From Prosthecobacter dejongeii (GTDB taxonomy: Bacteria > Verrucomicrobiota > Verrucomicrobiia > Verrucomicrobiales > Verrucomicrobiaceae), in the NCBI RefSeq assembly GCF_014203045.1, contig NZ_JACHIF010000006.1, positions 332,267 to 396,266 of the forward strand: DNA of 64,000 nucleotides. The letters run 5' to 3'. This document shows positions 27,003 through 34,993 of the stretch, piece after piece (the first letter of the stretch is position 1; every line of letters starts with the position of its first letter). The notes under the pieces were generated by a model, which worked only from the letters and a program-made list of their open reading frames with translations, had not been told where the DNA came from and made no database searches. Position numbers and translations under genes: made by a program.

Positions 27003-27336
27003 GGCTTGTGCGCGGAGTGAAAATCACGACGGCAGAGCCAGGTGAGCCGGAGGTTAGTAAGTCGCACATAGACGACCCCATGCCCTTTTACCTCTCGGCA
27101 TGCCGGGAGGCTGGACATATGAGCATGGCCCCCGGCTCGTATGAGCAGAGGGTGTCGAATGCGGCCAACACCGAGCCGCTATGTGTGCGAGGTTACTACG
27201 CCCCGGTTCAGCGGATGCCGAACGCTCAAACCCTAGCGGCTAGGAGGCACCTGTAAAGGGGCCAAATCGCATAGCTGAATTAACGATAAATTTTTTACGC
27301 AAAAGGAGCTATTCCTTTTGCGGGAGTCAATCGGTG
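27003..27336. other. 334-base noncoding region rich in short inverted repeats
   Basis: No gene is supported here; an 82-codon plus-strand frame has no domain or ribosome site. The segment 27090-27245 holds several short dyads: CGGCATGCCG (27096-27105, within a near-perfect 20-base palindrome), CGGCTCG/CGAGCCG (27133-27139, 27172-27178), GGTGT/ACACC (27151-27155, 27168-27172) and CCTAG/CTAGG (27232-27236, 27240-27244). It could be a structured RNA or a recombination target. Confidence 0.4.
27298..27322 (-). terminator. Hairpin after the zinc-ribbon/PH-like gene
   Basis: A perfect 10-bp stem CGCAAAAGGA (27298-27307) / TCCTTTTGCG (27313-27322) with a 5-base loop, 14 bases past the stop. On the minus strand it is followed by TAAAAAATTT and not by a T run, so it may be a processing or rho-assisted terminator. 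Confidence 0.45.
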
Positions 27337-28146
27337 CTATTTGGAGCGCCAAAGGGCCTCATGCTGGTGAACGTGGTTTGATTGGATATTTTGAATGACC
27401 TCTTCCAGCAGCATTTGAAAATAATAGGGATCTTGAAAAAGCCCTTCATTGCTATCGAATGCGTTCACGGTTACATTGATATCACCTTCGAAAGTCTCGA
27501 TCTGTAGGGCCATAAACGGGTTGGCTCCATCGAAGTCGAGCGATGCATAAAAAAGCTCCGACCAGTCAGTGAAACGCGTTACTCGCTTCAAATCGACTAC
27601 TCGCTTTAAATTTGCTAGTTCGTATTTTCGAACGAACAAGCCTTTGCCTACGATTGAGCCGATATAAAGCTTCCGGTCACTCAAGATATAATATTCCTCA
27701 GGGCCGTAGGTCGAAGCGTGGATATATTCATCCTTCTCAAAATGCTTTTGAATTTCAGTCGGAAAGCTCTCCCTCAGTTTATTTTGGGAAAATTTCACTT
27801 TTGCGGCCAAGTCATTTAGCAATTCATTCTTGAATTGTAACGCACCGCATTCGTGGCAGAAACTCTCTCCCTCAAGCATTTCTGATTGGCAGTTAGAGCA
27901 TTCGATTTGATGCGCTTGTGCCATAATTAAAAGGTTTGATCCACAAAATTTGCAGTTTGAACTGCGGGGCTCAACATCCGCACCGCAGCATGGACACTTG
28001 AGGGCTTGAATTTCGTTTAAGGGCCTTGGACTAAGCGGGGCAGCTAGAACGGAAAAATGCTGAGCAACCGCGTATCCACAGCGAGGGCATGCTGCGGCTT
28101 TATCTGAAACACTACTGTTGCATTCAGGGCAATCTATAAGGGCCAT
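27337..28146 (-). CDS. Multi-zinc-ribbon protein with PH-like domain
   Basis: A 269-residue protein. Three CxxC...CxxC zinc ribbons occupy about residues 1-102 (the first is CPECN...CPRCGY starting at Cys6). Residues about 130-250 look like a bacterial PH-like beta domain: DEYIHASTYGPEEYYILSDRKLYIGS, then LANLKRVVDLKRVTRF. There is no membrane segment. Such ribbon-plus-PH proteins are common in bacteria without assigned roles. It precedes the TM2/zinc-ribbon gene on the same strand but is separated by 334 bases of noncoding DNA, so it may have its own transcript. Confidence 0.68.
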   Translation of the reverse strand: MALIDCPECNSSVSDKAAACPRCGYAVAQHFSVLAAPLSPRPLNEIQALKCPCCGADVEPRSSNCKFCGSNLLIMAQAHQIECSNCQSEMLEGESFCHECGALQFKNELLNDLAAKVKFSQNKLRESFPTEIQKHFEKDEYIHASTYGPEEYYILSDRKLYIGSIVGKGLFVRKYELANLKRVVDLKRVTRFTDWSELFYASLDFDGANPFMALQIETFEGDINVTVNAFDSNEGLFQDPYYFQMLLEEVIQNIQSNHVHQHEALWRSK

Positions 28147-28200
28147 TTTGGATTTGAGTTGATGGTCTCTTTTAGCGGATCATCTTTCCCTGTAAAGCCT

Positions 28201-30114
28201 CTAAATGTGCTTTGGATGGCCTTCCGGGTAAACGGTGTTCCTCACCCTTGGGGGCGTTGGTATGAGGTGGGAAAAATCAACTCCTGCAAATTCAATCAAT
28301 GCCAATTTATCGCGAAGGACTGAGAGTGGAAAGCCATTGCCATACAAGCGGCCCGTTCCTCCTACCGTTTTCCAGCGGCCTAGCCTATCAGCGGCTTCAG
28401 AACCAATATCGGCTATTAGGGCAGCATCTCTAAACGTGTGCCGAAAGCAATGGAACGTGCTTTTAGTTTTAGTGCCTTTCGCCTCAAAGGTTTTGTCCAA
28501 AAAGCGGCCGAACCATTTGGAAAATGTGCTGGAATAAACACCTGATTTGTCGCGTGGAAGTTCTGGAAAAAGGCTTCCCACGCCGGCCGTTTTGCGTTGA
28601 TTGACAAAGTCCAGAAAGCCCATTTTTAGAATGGTCGGATGAATAGGCACATGCGTTCTGCTAGTGCTGTTCTTCACCCGTTTATGGTCGGTTTCTTCAT
28701 CGTCGGATTCATCCGTGATATTGATGATTGGAATGCCTTCCTTTTCGCCAATATCCGCAATTTCAAGCTGACAGGCTTCATTGCATCGGAAGCCCTGAAA
28801 TAGAGCCAGTAAAGGCACCCAAAAACGACCGCGCTTCAACACGTTTGCTCCTGGCTTGTTCCAGCCATCTAAATCCCCTTCGCAGCCAGTATAAAGGGGA
28901 GCATGAAAGATCGTGTTCAGTTCTTCAATGGTGAAGGACTGGCGCTTCGATTTCTCTTCCACAACATAGCGGCTAGCAATGAGGCGGATGCTTGCAGGGT
29001 TGTTTTTCACCCATTCCAAGTCCATGGCGTGCCGCCACATCGTAACGACGCGGCCATGATACATCTTGAGCGTCTTTGGCGCGAGCAGTTGAGGGGAAGG
29101 AGACTCCGCTTCCAAGGTGATGGCCTCAGCCAGTTTTTTCTTGGGATAACGCTGCTGGCAATTCACCGGGATTTTGTCCACAAAATCAAAGAAGTCCCTC
29201 ATCTCCTTTTGAGTGATTTTTGATAGCGGAGTGTGGGGGCCAAAGAACTCTCTCAGAGCACGGAATACAGGCACATTCGCTTTGTGGGTGCTTTCAGAAA
29301 CTCCTCTGTTGTGCTGGTCTTTGTCGAAGTCTTTTAGAAGTTCGTCCACTGTCGCTCCTGCTCCCGTGTCAGGCATAGGAGAAGCGGCATGAATGCCTCT
29401 GAATTGAGAATCAAATTCCGCAGGGCTGCCTGAATCCAGATAATGCATGAGGCGATTTGTGTCCTCTATCAAAGCGGCTCTATACCCCCGGAGAAGTGAT
29501 TGAAACGCATCGCTTTCCTCGGGCAAATTCTCCAGGCCATACAGGCTCAAATGCCGTCTTAAACTGCTGTGCAGGTCGGCAGGCAATGTCTTTTCGTCGC
29601 CTCCCTGATAGGCCACTAACGCACGGCTCAAATCCGCCAGCCTATCAAAGCGGTCTTCTTTCTCCTCACCTCGTGAGCCGTCTATAATTTTGGCAGAATA
29701 CTGCTGGCTGGAAATGAAAGCGCTTATGACGATGGCCCTGATGCGTTCATCACTCAGCACGTCCGGCACCTCAGCGGCAGGAGAAGATTTGCAACTGGTT
29801 GCAATTAATCCGTTCTGATGATCGAGCCTCTTTTTGTCGTTCAACTCACGCCGTCGCTTCGCTAGCTCATCCGTCCATATGGCTGAATGGGTAGCCACAA
29901 GACCCACGGCCTCCCTGTAGTCGGAAGTGTTGAGGGAGAATTTGACCTCATGCTTTTGAGGCTTGCCGTTCACCATCACTGCCACCCCTGCTCGCAACAG
30001 GTCACGGGGGAAGCGCATGCGGAAATAATAGGTGCTTCCGCGTCTCCAAAGGTGCTCCTTGGCGGGCATGGGATCTAGTTGTGATGTATCAGGTTGATGT
30101 ATCACTTTGCCCAT
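28201..30114 (-). CDS. int: Tyrosine-type site-specific integrase
   Basis: A 637-residue phage-type integrase that catalyses insertion and excision at the tRNA-Ser site. The N-terminus holds a DUF6538-like arm-binding segment (LWRRGSTYYFRMRFPRDLL). A core-binding domain follows, then the catalytic domain with Arg in FQGFRCNEACQL, the HxxR motif HTFR at 559-562, Trp581 and the nucleophile Tyr591 in RLYGNG. The set is complete. The start at 30114 has an AAAGGG six bases upstream; an ATG at 30069 is the alternative. The paired TGATGTATCA sites overlap the first codons, so binding there could repress int. It lies 54 bases from the tRNA-Ser 3' end, the usual place. Confidence 0.93.
   Translation of the reverse strand: MGKVIHQPDTSQLDPMPAKEHLWRRGSTYYFRMRFPRDLLRAGVAVMVNGKPQKHEVKFSLNTSDYREAVGLVATHSAIWTDELAKRRRELNDKKRLDHQNGLIATSCKSSPAAEVPDVLSDERIRAIVISAFISSQQYSAKIIDGSRGEEKEDRFDRLADLSRALVAYQGGDEKTLPADLHSSLRRHLSLYGLENLPEESDAFQSLLRGYRAALIEDTNRLMHYLDSGSPAEFDSQFRGIHAASPMPDTGAGATVDELLKDFDKDQHNRGVSESTHKANVPVFRALREFFGPHTPLSKITQKEMRDFFDFVDKIPVNCQQRYPKKKLAEAITLEAESPSPQLLAPKTLKMYHGRVVTMWRHAMDLEWVKNNPASIRLIASRYVVEEKSKRQSFTIEELNTIFHAPLYTGCEGDLDGWNKPGANVLKRGRFWVPLLALFQGFRCNEACQLEIADIGEKEGIPIINITDESDDEETDHKRVKNSTSRTHVPIHPTILKMGFLDFVNQRKTAGVGSLFPELPRDKSGVYSSTFSKWFGRFLDKTFEAKGTKTKSTFHCFRHTFRDAALIADIGSEAADRLGRWKTVGGTGRLYGNGFPLSVLRDKLALIEFAGVDFSHLIPTPPRVRNTVYPEGHPKHI
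29787..29806. promoter_or_regulatory. Near copy of the island palindrome, inside the integrase gene
   Basis: ATTTGCAACTGGTTGCAATT matches the palindrome at 23325-23344 at 18 of 20 positions and keeps both TTGCAA half-sites. It lies in the 5' third of the integrase gene and could be a roadblock operator or chance. Confidence 0.35.
30082..30104 (+). repeat. Right arm-type site pair, TGATGTATCA x2
   Basis: Two copies of TGATGTATCA (30082-30091 and 30095-30104) separated by GGT, 65 bases from the right core. Same orientation, period and spacing as the left pair at 21632-21654. They overlap the start of the integrase gene. Confidence 0.7.
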
Positions 30115-30168
30115 TGGAAACCCTTTATTTGCTTGGATTCGTTGATTTACAAGCCTTTAGTTGAAGGC

Positions 30169-30187
30169 TGGCGGACAGAGAGGGATT
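30169..30187. repeat. Right attachment core (attR) in the tRNA-Ser gene
   Basis: The 19 bases are identical to 21554-21572. They cover CCA, the acceptor 3' strand and part of the T arm of tRNA-Ser, so the tRNA is kept intact on integration. Confidence 0.92.
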
Positions 30188-30258
30188 CGAACCCTCGGAA
30201 CATTTTACTGTTCACACGCTTTCCAGGCGAGCCCGATCGACCACTCTGGCATCTGTCC
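30169..30258 (-). tRNA. tRNA-Ser (GGA anticodon)
   Basis: Read on the minus strand the acceptor stem is GGACAGA paired with TCTGTCC, discriminator G, and an encoded CCA (30169-30171). The anticodon loop is CTGGAAA, giving anticodon GGA for UCC/UCU codons. A long variable arm (GAACA...TGTTC) and a TTCGAAT T-loop confirm the class II serine type. The anticodon stem contains one T-T mismatch. The gene is the integration target of the island and still looks complete. Confidence 0.95.
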
Positions 30259-30300
30259 GTTTACCGTTTGCCTTGTAGGGCAGCGGGCTGTGATCATGAC

Positions 30301-30359
30301 GCCTTCCAGGCCCGGCTGCAAGTTGATTTTCAGAAGAGTTGCAGAACGGGCTGGAAGGC
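30301..30359 (-). terminator. Long hairpin between the nitroreductase gene and tRNA-Ser
   Basis: Outer arms GCCTTCCAGgCCCG (30301-30314) and CGGGCTGGAAGGC (30347-30359), with one bulged base, enclose an inner stem CTGCAA/TTGCAG (30316-30321, 30339-30344). It lies 17 bases after the nitroreductase stop. There is no T run, so termination is likely but not proven; it may insulate the tRNA. Confidence 0.5.
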
Positions 30360-30375
30360 TGGTGAGGGGCGGGGC

Positions 30376-30978
30376 TTAAAAGGTGTTTGAAATCACCACT
30401 TCTTCGTAACTGAGTTGGCCAGGTTTTGGCCAGGCGGGCTGGGTGCCTTTGCCGATGGCGATCATGAAGGAAATGAGGTGATCGTCGGGCAGGTTGATGA
30501 GCTTGGCGACGGCGTCGAAGTCAAAGCCGTCCATGGGGCAGGAATCATAGCCCATGGCTTTGGCGGCGAGCATGAGGGTCATGCCGGCGAGGCCGGTGGA
30601 GCGCATGCATTCGTCGCGCTGGACTTGTGCACGATCTTGATAATAACCGCCGATGGCGGGGACGAGGATGTCTTGGACGGGCTGGGGCGCGCCTTTCCAG
30701 TAGCGGGCGGCATCTTTTTTCCAGGCGTCTTTGTCAGCGCAGAGGATGATGAGTAGGGACGCATCGGTGACCTGGGCCTGATCCCAGGCAACGGTGCGGA
30801 TCTGCTTGCGCAATTCGGGATCGGTGACGGTGACGAAGCGCCAATGCTGGATGTTGAAGGCAGTGGGGGCCTGCATGGCGGCCTCTAGAAGCTGGCGGAT
30901 TTCCGCCTCGGTCATCTGGTGAGTAGGGTCGTAGTGCTTGATGGCGCGGCGGGCGGTGATGGCTTCGAGGGTGTTCAT
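30376..30978 (-). CDS. Nitroreductase family protein
   Basis: A 200-residue FMN-dependent NAD(P)H oxidoreductase of the nitroreductase fold, full length. The FMN-binding Arg pair is in ARRAIKHYD near residues 9-17, the phosphate/ring-binding block is APTAFNIQHWRF near 37-48, and GFDFDAVAKLI near 150 is the usual second-subunit contact. Substrate is unknown; relatives reduce nitroaromatics, quinones or act in other redox steps. It is alone on the minus strand, with 277 bases upstream containing an inverted repeat. Confidence 0.88.
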   Translation of the reverse strand: MNTLEAITARRAIKHYDPTHQMTEAEIRQLLEAAMQAPTAFNIQHWRFVTVTDPELRKQIRTVAWDQAQVTDASLLIILCADKDAWKKDAARYWKGAPQPVQDILVPAIGGYYQDRAQVQRDECMRSTGLAGMTLMLAAKAMGYDSCPMDGFDFDAVAKLINLPDDHLISFMIAIGKGTQPAWPKPGQLSYEEVVISNTF

Positions 30979-31055
30979 GGGGAGGGGTGGAGTCGGAAGT
31001 GCTCTAGGGTGAATGATTCGGCTGGCAGGAGAGGGTAGGGGGCAGCCTATTTTTT

Positions 31056-31182
31056 ACAGGATTGACAGGATTTCAGGATTAACAAGATTTGGGTTTATGC
31101 CCTGCGGCATTCTGTGCTTTTTGTCAGCCGTTGATCCCGCTCTTTTCTGGATTGTATCAATCGTGAAATCTTGTTAATCCTG
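31056..31182. repeat. CAGGATTAACAAGATTT inverted-repeat element
   Basis: A perfect 17-bp inverted repeat, CAGGATTAACAAGATTT (31074-31090) and its reverse complement (31166-31182), is separated by 75 bases. The left arm is preceded by shorter ACAGGATT units (31056 on). Such CAGGATTAACAAGATT repeats are found scattered in many bacterial genomes. It lies in the gap between nitroreductase and pckG, after both minus-strand genes' ends and starts, and looks like a dispersed intergenic repeat or MITE-like remnant. Confidence 0.6.
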
Positions 31183-31255
31183 TATCCATAGCTCTGCCTG
31201 AGCCCTGACTGCTCTGGTCTTTATCTGAGCACTGAGAGCTGGGCACTTTCTTTTG

Positions 31256-33040
31256 CTAAACGCGCCCTGCGAGGAGCTCGCGCTGGTAGTAGAGCTCCTT
31301 GGGCATGTCGTCGTAGAGGTCGAGGTAGAGCTCTTCGGTGCTGAGGAGTTCCTGGCGGAATTCGCGGTGGTCGAAGTGCATGAGCTCGTTCCATTTTTCA
31401 CGGCTGTAGTCGAGCCCCTGCCAGTTGACCTCGGAGTAGCGGGGCATCCAACCCAGCTCGGTCTCGTGCCCACGGGCTTCGCCACGGCAGCGTTTGACGA
31501 CCCATTCCAGGACGCGCATGTTTTCGCCAAAGCCGGGCCAGAGGAATTTGCCTTCGGCACTTTTGCGGAACCAGTTCACATGGAAGATGCGAGGCGGTTC
31601 GTTGATGTTTTTGCGCATGTGCAGCCAGTGGCCAAAGTAGTCGCCCATATTGTAGCCGCAGAAGGGCAGCATGGCCATGGGATCGCGGCGGACTTTGCCC
31701 ACGGCACCGGCGGCGGCGGCGGTGGTTTCGCTGCCCATATTGGCCCCGAGGAAGACCCCATGGACCCAGTTGAAGGACTGGAAGACAAGGGGGAAGGTGG
31801 TGGCACGGCGGCCGCCGAAGATGATTGCGGAGATGGGGACTCCTTCGGGCTTTTCCCAGTTGGGATCAATGGTGGGGCACTGAGCGGCAGGGGCAGTGAA
31901 GCGGCTATTGGGGTGGGCGGCTAAGCGGCCACAGTCAGCTTCCCAGGTTTCACCTCGCCAGTCGGTGAGGTAAGCGGGGATCTCTTGGGTCATGCCCTCC
32001 CACCAGACATCGCCATCGTCGGTGAGGGCGACGTTGGTGAAGATGGCGTTTTCTTTGCAGGATGCCATGGCGTTGGGGTTGGAATCCCATGAGGTGCCGG
32101 GGGCGACTCCGAAGTAACCCGCCTCGGGATTGGTGGCCCATAGACGGCCATCGGGGCCGGGGCGCAGCCAGGCGATGTCATCTCCCACGACGGTCACTTT
32201 CCAGCCCTGCTCCCGATAGGAGGCGGGCGGGACGAGCATGGCGAAGTTGGTCTTGCCACAGGCGCTGGGGAAAGCGGCCGCGACGTAGTTTTTGCGGCCA
32301 TCGGGTGATTCCACTCCGCAGATGAGCATGTGTTCAGCCATCCAGCCTTCGTCGCGTCCCATGACGCTGGCGATGCGGAGGGCGAGGCATTTTTTGCCCA
32401 GCAAGGCATTGCCGCCGTAGCCGCTGCCGTAGCTCCAGATGCTGCGTTCCTCAGGGAAGTGAACGATGTATTTCGTGGCATTGCAGGGCCAAGGGACATC
32501 GGCTTCTCCTGCGGCGAGCGGTTTGCCCACGCTGTGCAGGCAGGGGACAAATTCACCGTTCTCACCTAGCTGGTCCAGCACGGCCTGGCCCATGCGGGTC
32601 ATGATGCGCATGGAAACAGCGACGTAGGGCGAATCCGTGATCTCCACGCCGATCACGGAGAAGGGCGAGCCGAGAGGGCCCATACAGAAAGGCACCACGT
32701 ACATGGTGCGTCCCTTCATGCAGCCGGTGAAGAGGCTTTTCAGCTTGGCCTTCATCTCGGCTGGGGGCATCCAGTTGTTGGTGGGGCCGGCGTCTATTTT
32801 ACGAGTGCTGCAGATGTAAGTGCGGTCCTCCACGCGGGCCACGTCGTTAGGGTCTGACCAGGCGAGGTAGGAGTTGGGGCGCTTGGTAGGATTCAGTTTT
32901 TTAAAGGTGCCATAGGTCACCAGCAGGCCGCAGAGTTCATCGTATTCAGCCTGAGAGCCATTGCAGATACGGACATTCTCCGGTTGGCAAAGGGCGCGGA
33001 TCTCTTCGATCCAGGAGGAAAGTTTTGGGTGGGCTATCAT
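31256..33040 (-). CDS. pckG: Phosphoenolpyruvate carboxykinase (GTP)
   Basis: Interconverts oxaloacetate and phosphoenolpyruvate with GTP, a gluconeogenic and anaplerotic step. The 594-residue protein is of the GTP-dependent family: the kinase P-loop is [13 protein letters not shown] (with the reactive Cys), the metal block VVGDDIAWL follows, then [13 protein letters not shown] and a C-terminal NWFRKS segment. All are intact. An in-frame ATG 24 bases upstream is less likely because homology starts after MIAHPKL. The end-to-start neighbour ABC-transporter gene is on the same strand, 77 bases away, without a clear link. Confidence 0.95.
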   Translation of the reverse strand: MIAHPKLSSWIEEIRALCQPENVRICNGSQAEYDELCGLLVTYGTFKKLNPTKRPNSYLAWSDPNDVARVEDRTYICSTRKIDAGPTNNWMPPAEMKAKLKSLFTGCMKGRTMYVVPFCMGPLGSPFSVIGVEITDSPYVAVSMRIMTRMGQAVLDQLGENGEFVPCLHSVGKPLAAGEADVPWPCNATKYIVHFPEERSIWSYGSGYGGNALLGKKCLALRIASVMGRDEGWMAEHMLICGVESPDGRKNYVAAAFPSACGKTNFAMLVPPASYREQGWKVTVVGDDIAWLRPGPDGRLWATNPEAGYFGVAPGTSWDSNPNAMASCKENAIFTNVALTDDGDVWWEGMTQEIPAYLTDWRGETWEADCGRLAAHPNSRFTAPAAQCPTIDPNWEKPEGVPISAIIFGGRRATTFPLVFQSFNWVHGVFLGANMGSETTAAAAGAVGKVRRDPMAMLPFCGYNMGDYFGHWLHMRKNINEPPRIFHVNWFRKSAEGKFLWPGFGENMRVLEWVVKRCRGEARGHETELGWMPRYSEVNWQGLDYSREKWNELMHFDHREFRQELLSTEELYLDLYDDMPKELYYQRELLAGRV

Positions 33041-33117
33041 ATTAGGTTGGGGACAGCCTATCACGCAGGTGCCGTGCCGAAATCGCTTTGTTTGTGTCGT
33101 TGTTGCGAGAGAGGGCT

Positions 33118-34875
33118 TTACTGTGTTTTGTGCAGTCCACGCAGGGTTAAAAGCACGCCGACGACGAAGTGGATGAAAAGGGCGAGGAGCGCCAAGGTAG
33201 GCGTGGCAAACCAGGTCCGCACAAAGAGGGTGAGCGGCTCAAAAACGGGCGTGGCTTGCATCGTCTCAATACCGCCAGACCAGCCATAATAGGCCGTGAC
33301 CAAAGGATGAATGACGCTGCCTAAGACCCGGGGAAAACCGAGCAGAGCACCGCACAGGAAAAGATTCACAAAGGCCAGCGTCCATGCCTGGCTATGGGCT
33401 CTTTCTGCCGTGCGGCAATGGGCGGAAATGGCGAGGCAGAGACTGCTGAAGGCGATGCCGGTAAGCGTGAGCAGGAGCATGCGTGGAAAGGCATATCCTG
33501 GCAGGCCGCCCGTCAATATTTCCACCGTGAGACCTAACAGAAAGGTTTGCAAAATGACGATGGGGAGGATGAAGCCCAGCTTGCCCAACAAGTAGGCCAT
33601 GGGGCGCAGGCCACCGACGAGTTCCCGACGATAAAGGGCGCGTTCACCTGCGATCTCACGCGCCCCGGTGCGAACGCCAAAGATCAAGACGAGCAAGATT
33701 TGCAGCAGCCAGCCCATGGTGCAGGTGTAGGCGGCAGGCCAGAGAACGGCGGGTGCGGTATTGCCAGAGGTGAGCTCGCTGAGGTAGTGGTCATTCGGCA
33801 GGATGAGCAAAGCTGCCACGATGGGAGACAAAACTAAAAGAATGAGTTGGCTGGTCCATTCCCGCTGCGTTCGGCGAAAGAGTGTCCAACGGCGCTGGAT
33901 GAGGTGCTGGGCCTGGGCCTGGAGGCTGGGCAGTGCCGGGGCCAATGGGGCTGGTGGCTCGGTTTGGGTTTCCGGGGCAGGGGATTGATCGTTGGCGGGA
34001 AGGGTGACGCCCTGAGAGTCCACTCCATCGTCTTCTTCATCGGGAGCTTTCAGAGATTCGCCGCTGCTGCCGAGCTTGAAGGCCGCGTAGTAGGAGTCGC
34101 GATGCCGCATCCAGGACTCGCCCCAGCGGGCGGCCGGACGTTTGGCGAGGCGCGGGTACAGTTCCTCGATGGCCTGGATGCTGAAGTAATGAGTGACGGC
34201 GCGGGAAGGGCCGTGGAAGCAGACGTGGCCTTCATGCAGGATGACCACGGTGTCATAGGCGGCGAGGTTTGCGGCCATCTGGGTGGCGTGGATGACAACG
34301 CGGGCGGGATGGTCTGTGGTGACGAATTTTAGCAGGGCCGCCATTTCACTTTGGGACTTCGCGTCGAGGCCATCAGTAAATTCGTCGCAGATGACCAGGG
34401 CGGGATCGCTGACGAGAGCGAGGGCTAGTTTTAGCCGACGTTTTTGAGTGGGATTGAGACTGCCAACACGCTGGCTAGCGACATTTTCCAAACCTACACC
34501 GACGAGGAGGTGGGAAGCGCGGTCCACTCGCTGTTCTTTCGTCTGTCCGGCCACGCGCAGTAGAAGCGCGCTCATCACGCTTTCACGCACGGTGAGCACG
34601 TCAGAGAGCACCTCGTCAGAGGCAGGAACGTAACCGATTTCATTGGGGTGCAGGGCAGCTTGGCCGAGGTCTTTGCCACGAAAAAGCACGGTGCCACCAC
34701 CCGGATGCTGTAGGCCAGCCAGCAGGTGGAGGAGCGTGCTTTTACCGCTGCCTGTGGCCCCGATCACCGCCAGCAGGTGCCCGGCTGGCACGCTGAAGCT
34801 CACATGATCCAGGGCCGTCAAGGCCTCCTTCGCGGGCCGGGTGAAAATGTGGGAGACGCTGATGAGTTCGAGCAT
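33118..34875 (-). CDS. ABCG-like half-transporter with degraded ATPase motifs
   Basis: A 585-residue protein with an N-terminal ABC ATPase (about 1-220), a Pro/Gln-rich linker (about 270-325) and a C-terminal ABC2-type membrane domain with about six helices (about 350-580). This is the White/ABCG order. Walker A GATGSGKS (39-46), Walker B with Asp164-Glu165, and switch His196 are intact. The Q-loop Gln is Ala85 (YVPASDE) and the signature is LNPTQ (140-144) instead of LSGGQ. In a homodimer both sites would be affected, so ATPase activity may be low. The start was set at the second Met because homology begins with MLELISVSH. Substrate unknown. Confidence 0.82.
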   Translation of the reverse strand: MLELISVSHIFTRPAKEALTALDHVSFSVPAGHLLAVIGATGSGKSTLLHLLAGLQHPGGGTVLFRGKDLGQAALHPNEIGYVPASDEVLSDVLTVRESVMSALLLRVAGQTKEQRVDRASHLLVGVGLENVASQRVGSLNPTQKRRLKLALALVSDPALVICDEFTDGLDAKSQSEMAALLKFVTTDHPARVVIHATQMAANLAAYDTVVILHEGHVCFHGPSRAVTHYFSIQAIEELYPRLAKRPAARWGESWMRHRDSYYAAFKLGSSGESLKAPDEEDDGVDSQGVTLPANDQSPAPETQTEPPAPLAPALPSLQAQAQHLIQRRWTLFRRTQREWTSQLILLVLSPIVAALLILPNDHYLSELTSGNTAPAVLWPAAYTCTMGWLLQILLVLIFGVRTGAREIAGERALYRRELVGGLRPMAYLLGKLGFILPIVILQTFLLGLTVEILTGGLPGYAFPRMLLLTLTGIAFSSLCLAISAHCRTAERAHSQAWTLAFVNLFLCGALLGFPRVLGSVIHPLVTAYYGWSGGIETMQATPVFEPLTLFVRTWFATPTLALLALFIHFVVGVLLTLRGLHKTQ

Positions 34876-34993
34876 GAAGCGATGAAAGCGGAGAACCTGC
34901 GGCATACAACCAGCAAAAACGTGACAGCCAGAGCGGGTGCGACTGAGAAGAGACTTGCACAGCAGGGGGCGGCCCGCTCATGCTGGGTTATCT

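Larger units (their letters stand above)
21554..30187. mobile_element. Integrated genomic island in tRNA-Ser(GGA), satellite-like
   Basis: The island is bounded by a 19-bp direct repeat (21554-21572 and 30169-30187) that is the 3' end of tRNA-Ser including CCA. A tyrosine integrase lies just inside the tRNA end. Contents in order: left-end noncoding DNA, 485-residue unknown protein (-), terminase-small-like HTH (+), PIN-domain protein (+), small ORF (+), serine recombinase (-), TM2/zinc-ribbon protein (-), zinc-ribbon/PH-like protein (-), integrase (-). Base composition is visibly more AT-rich than the flanks, most of all between 23.9 and 25.3 kb. There are no structural phage genes, conjugation genes or transposase. 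At about 8.6 kb it fits the size of phage satellites such as PICIs, but no family match can be claimed. Confidence 0.9.

Noticed and set aside
27008..27256. 82-codon plus-strand frame in the island
   Set aside because: No ribosome site or domain, and overlaps several palindromes; treated as noncoding.
21554..30187. Complete prophage
   Set aside because: No capsid, tail, portal, lysis or large terminase genes are present in 8.6 kb.
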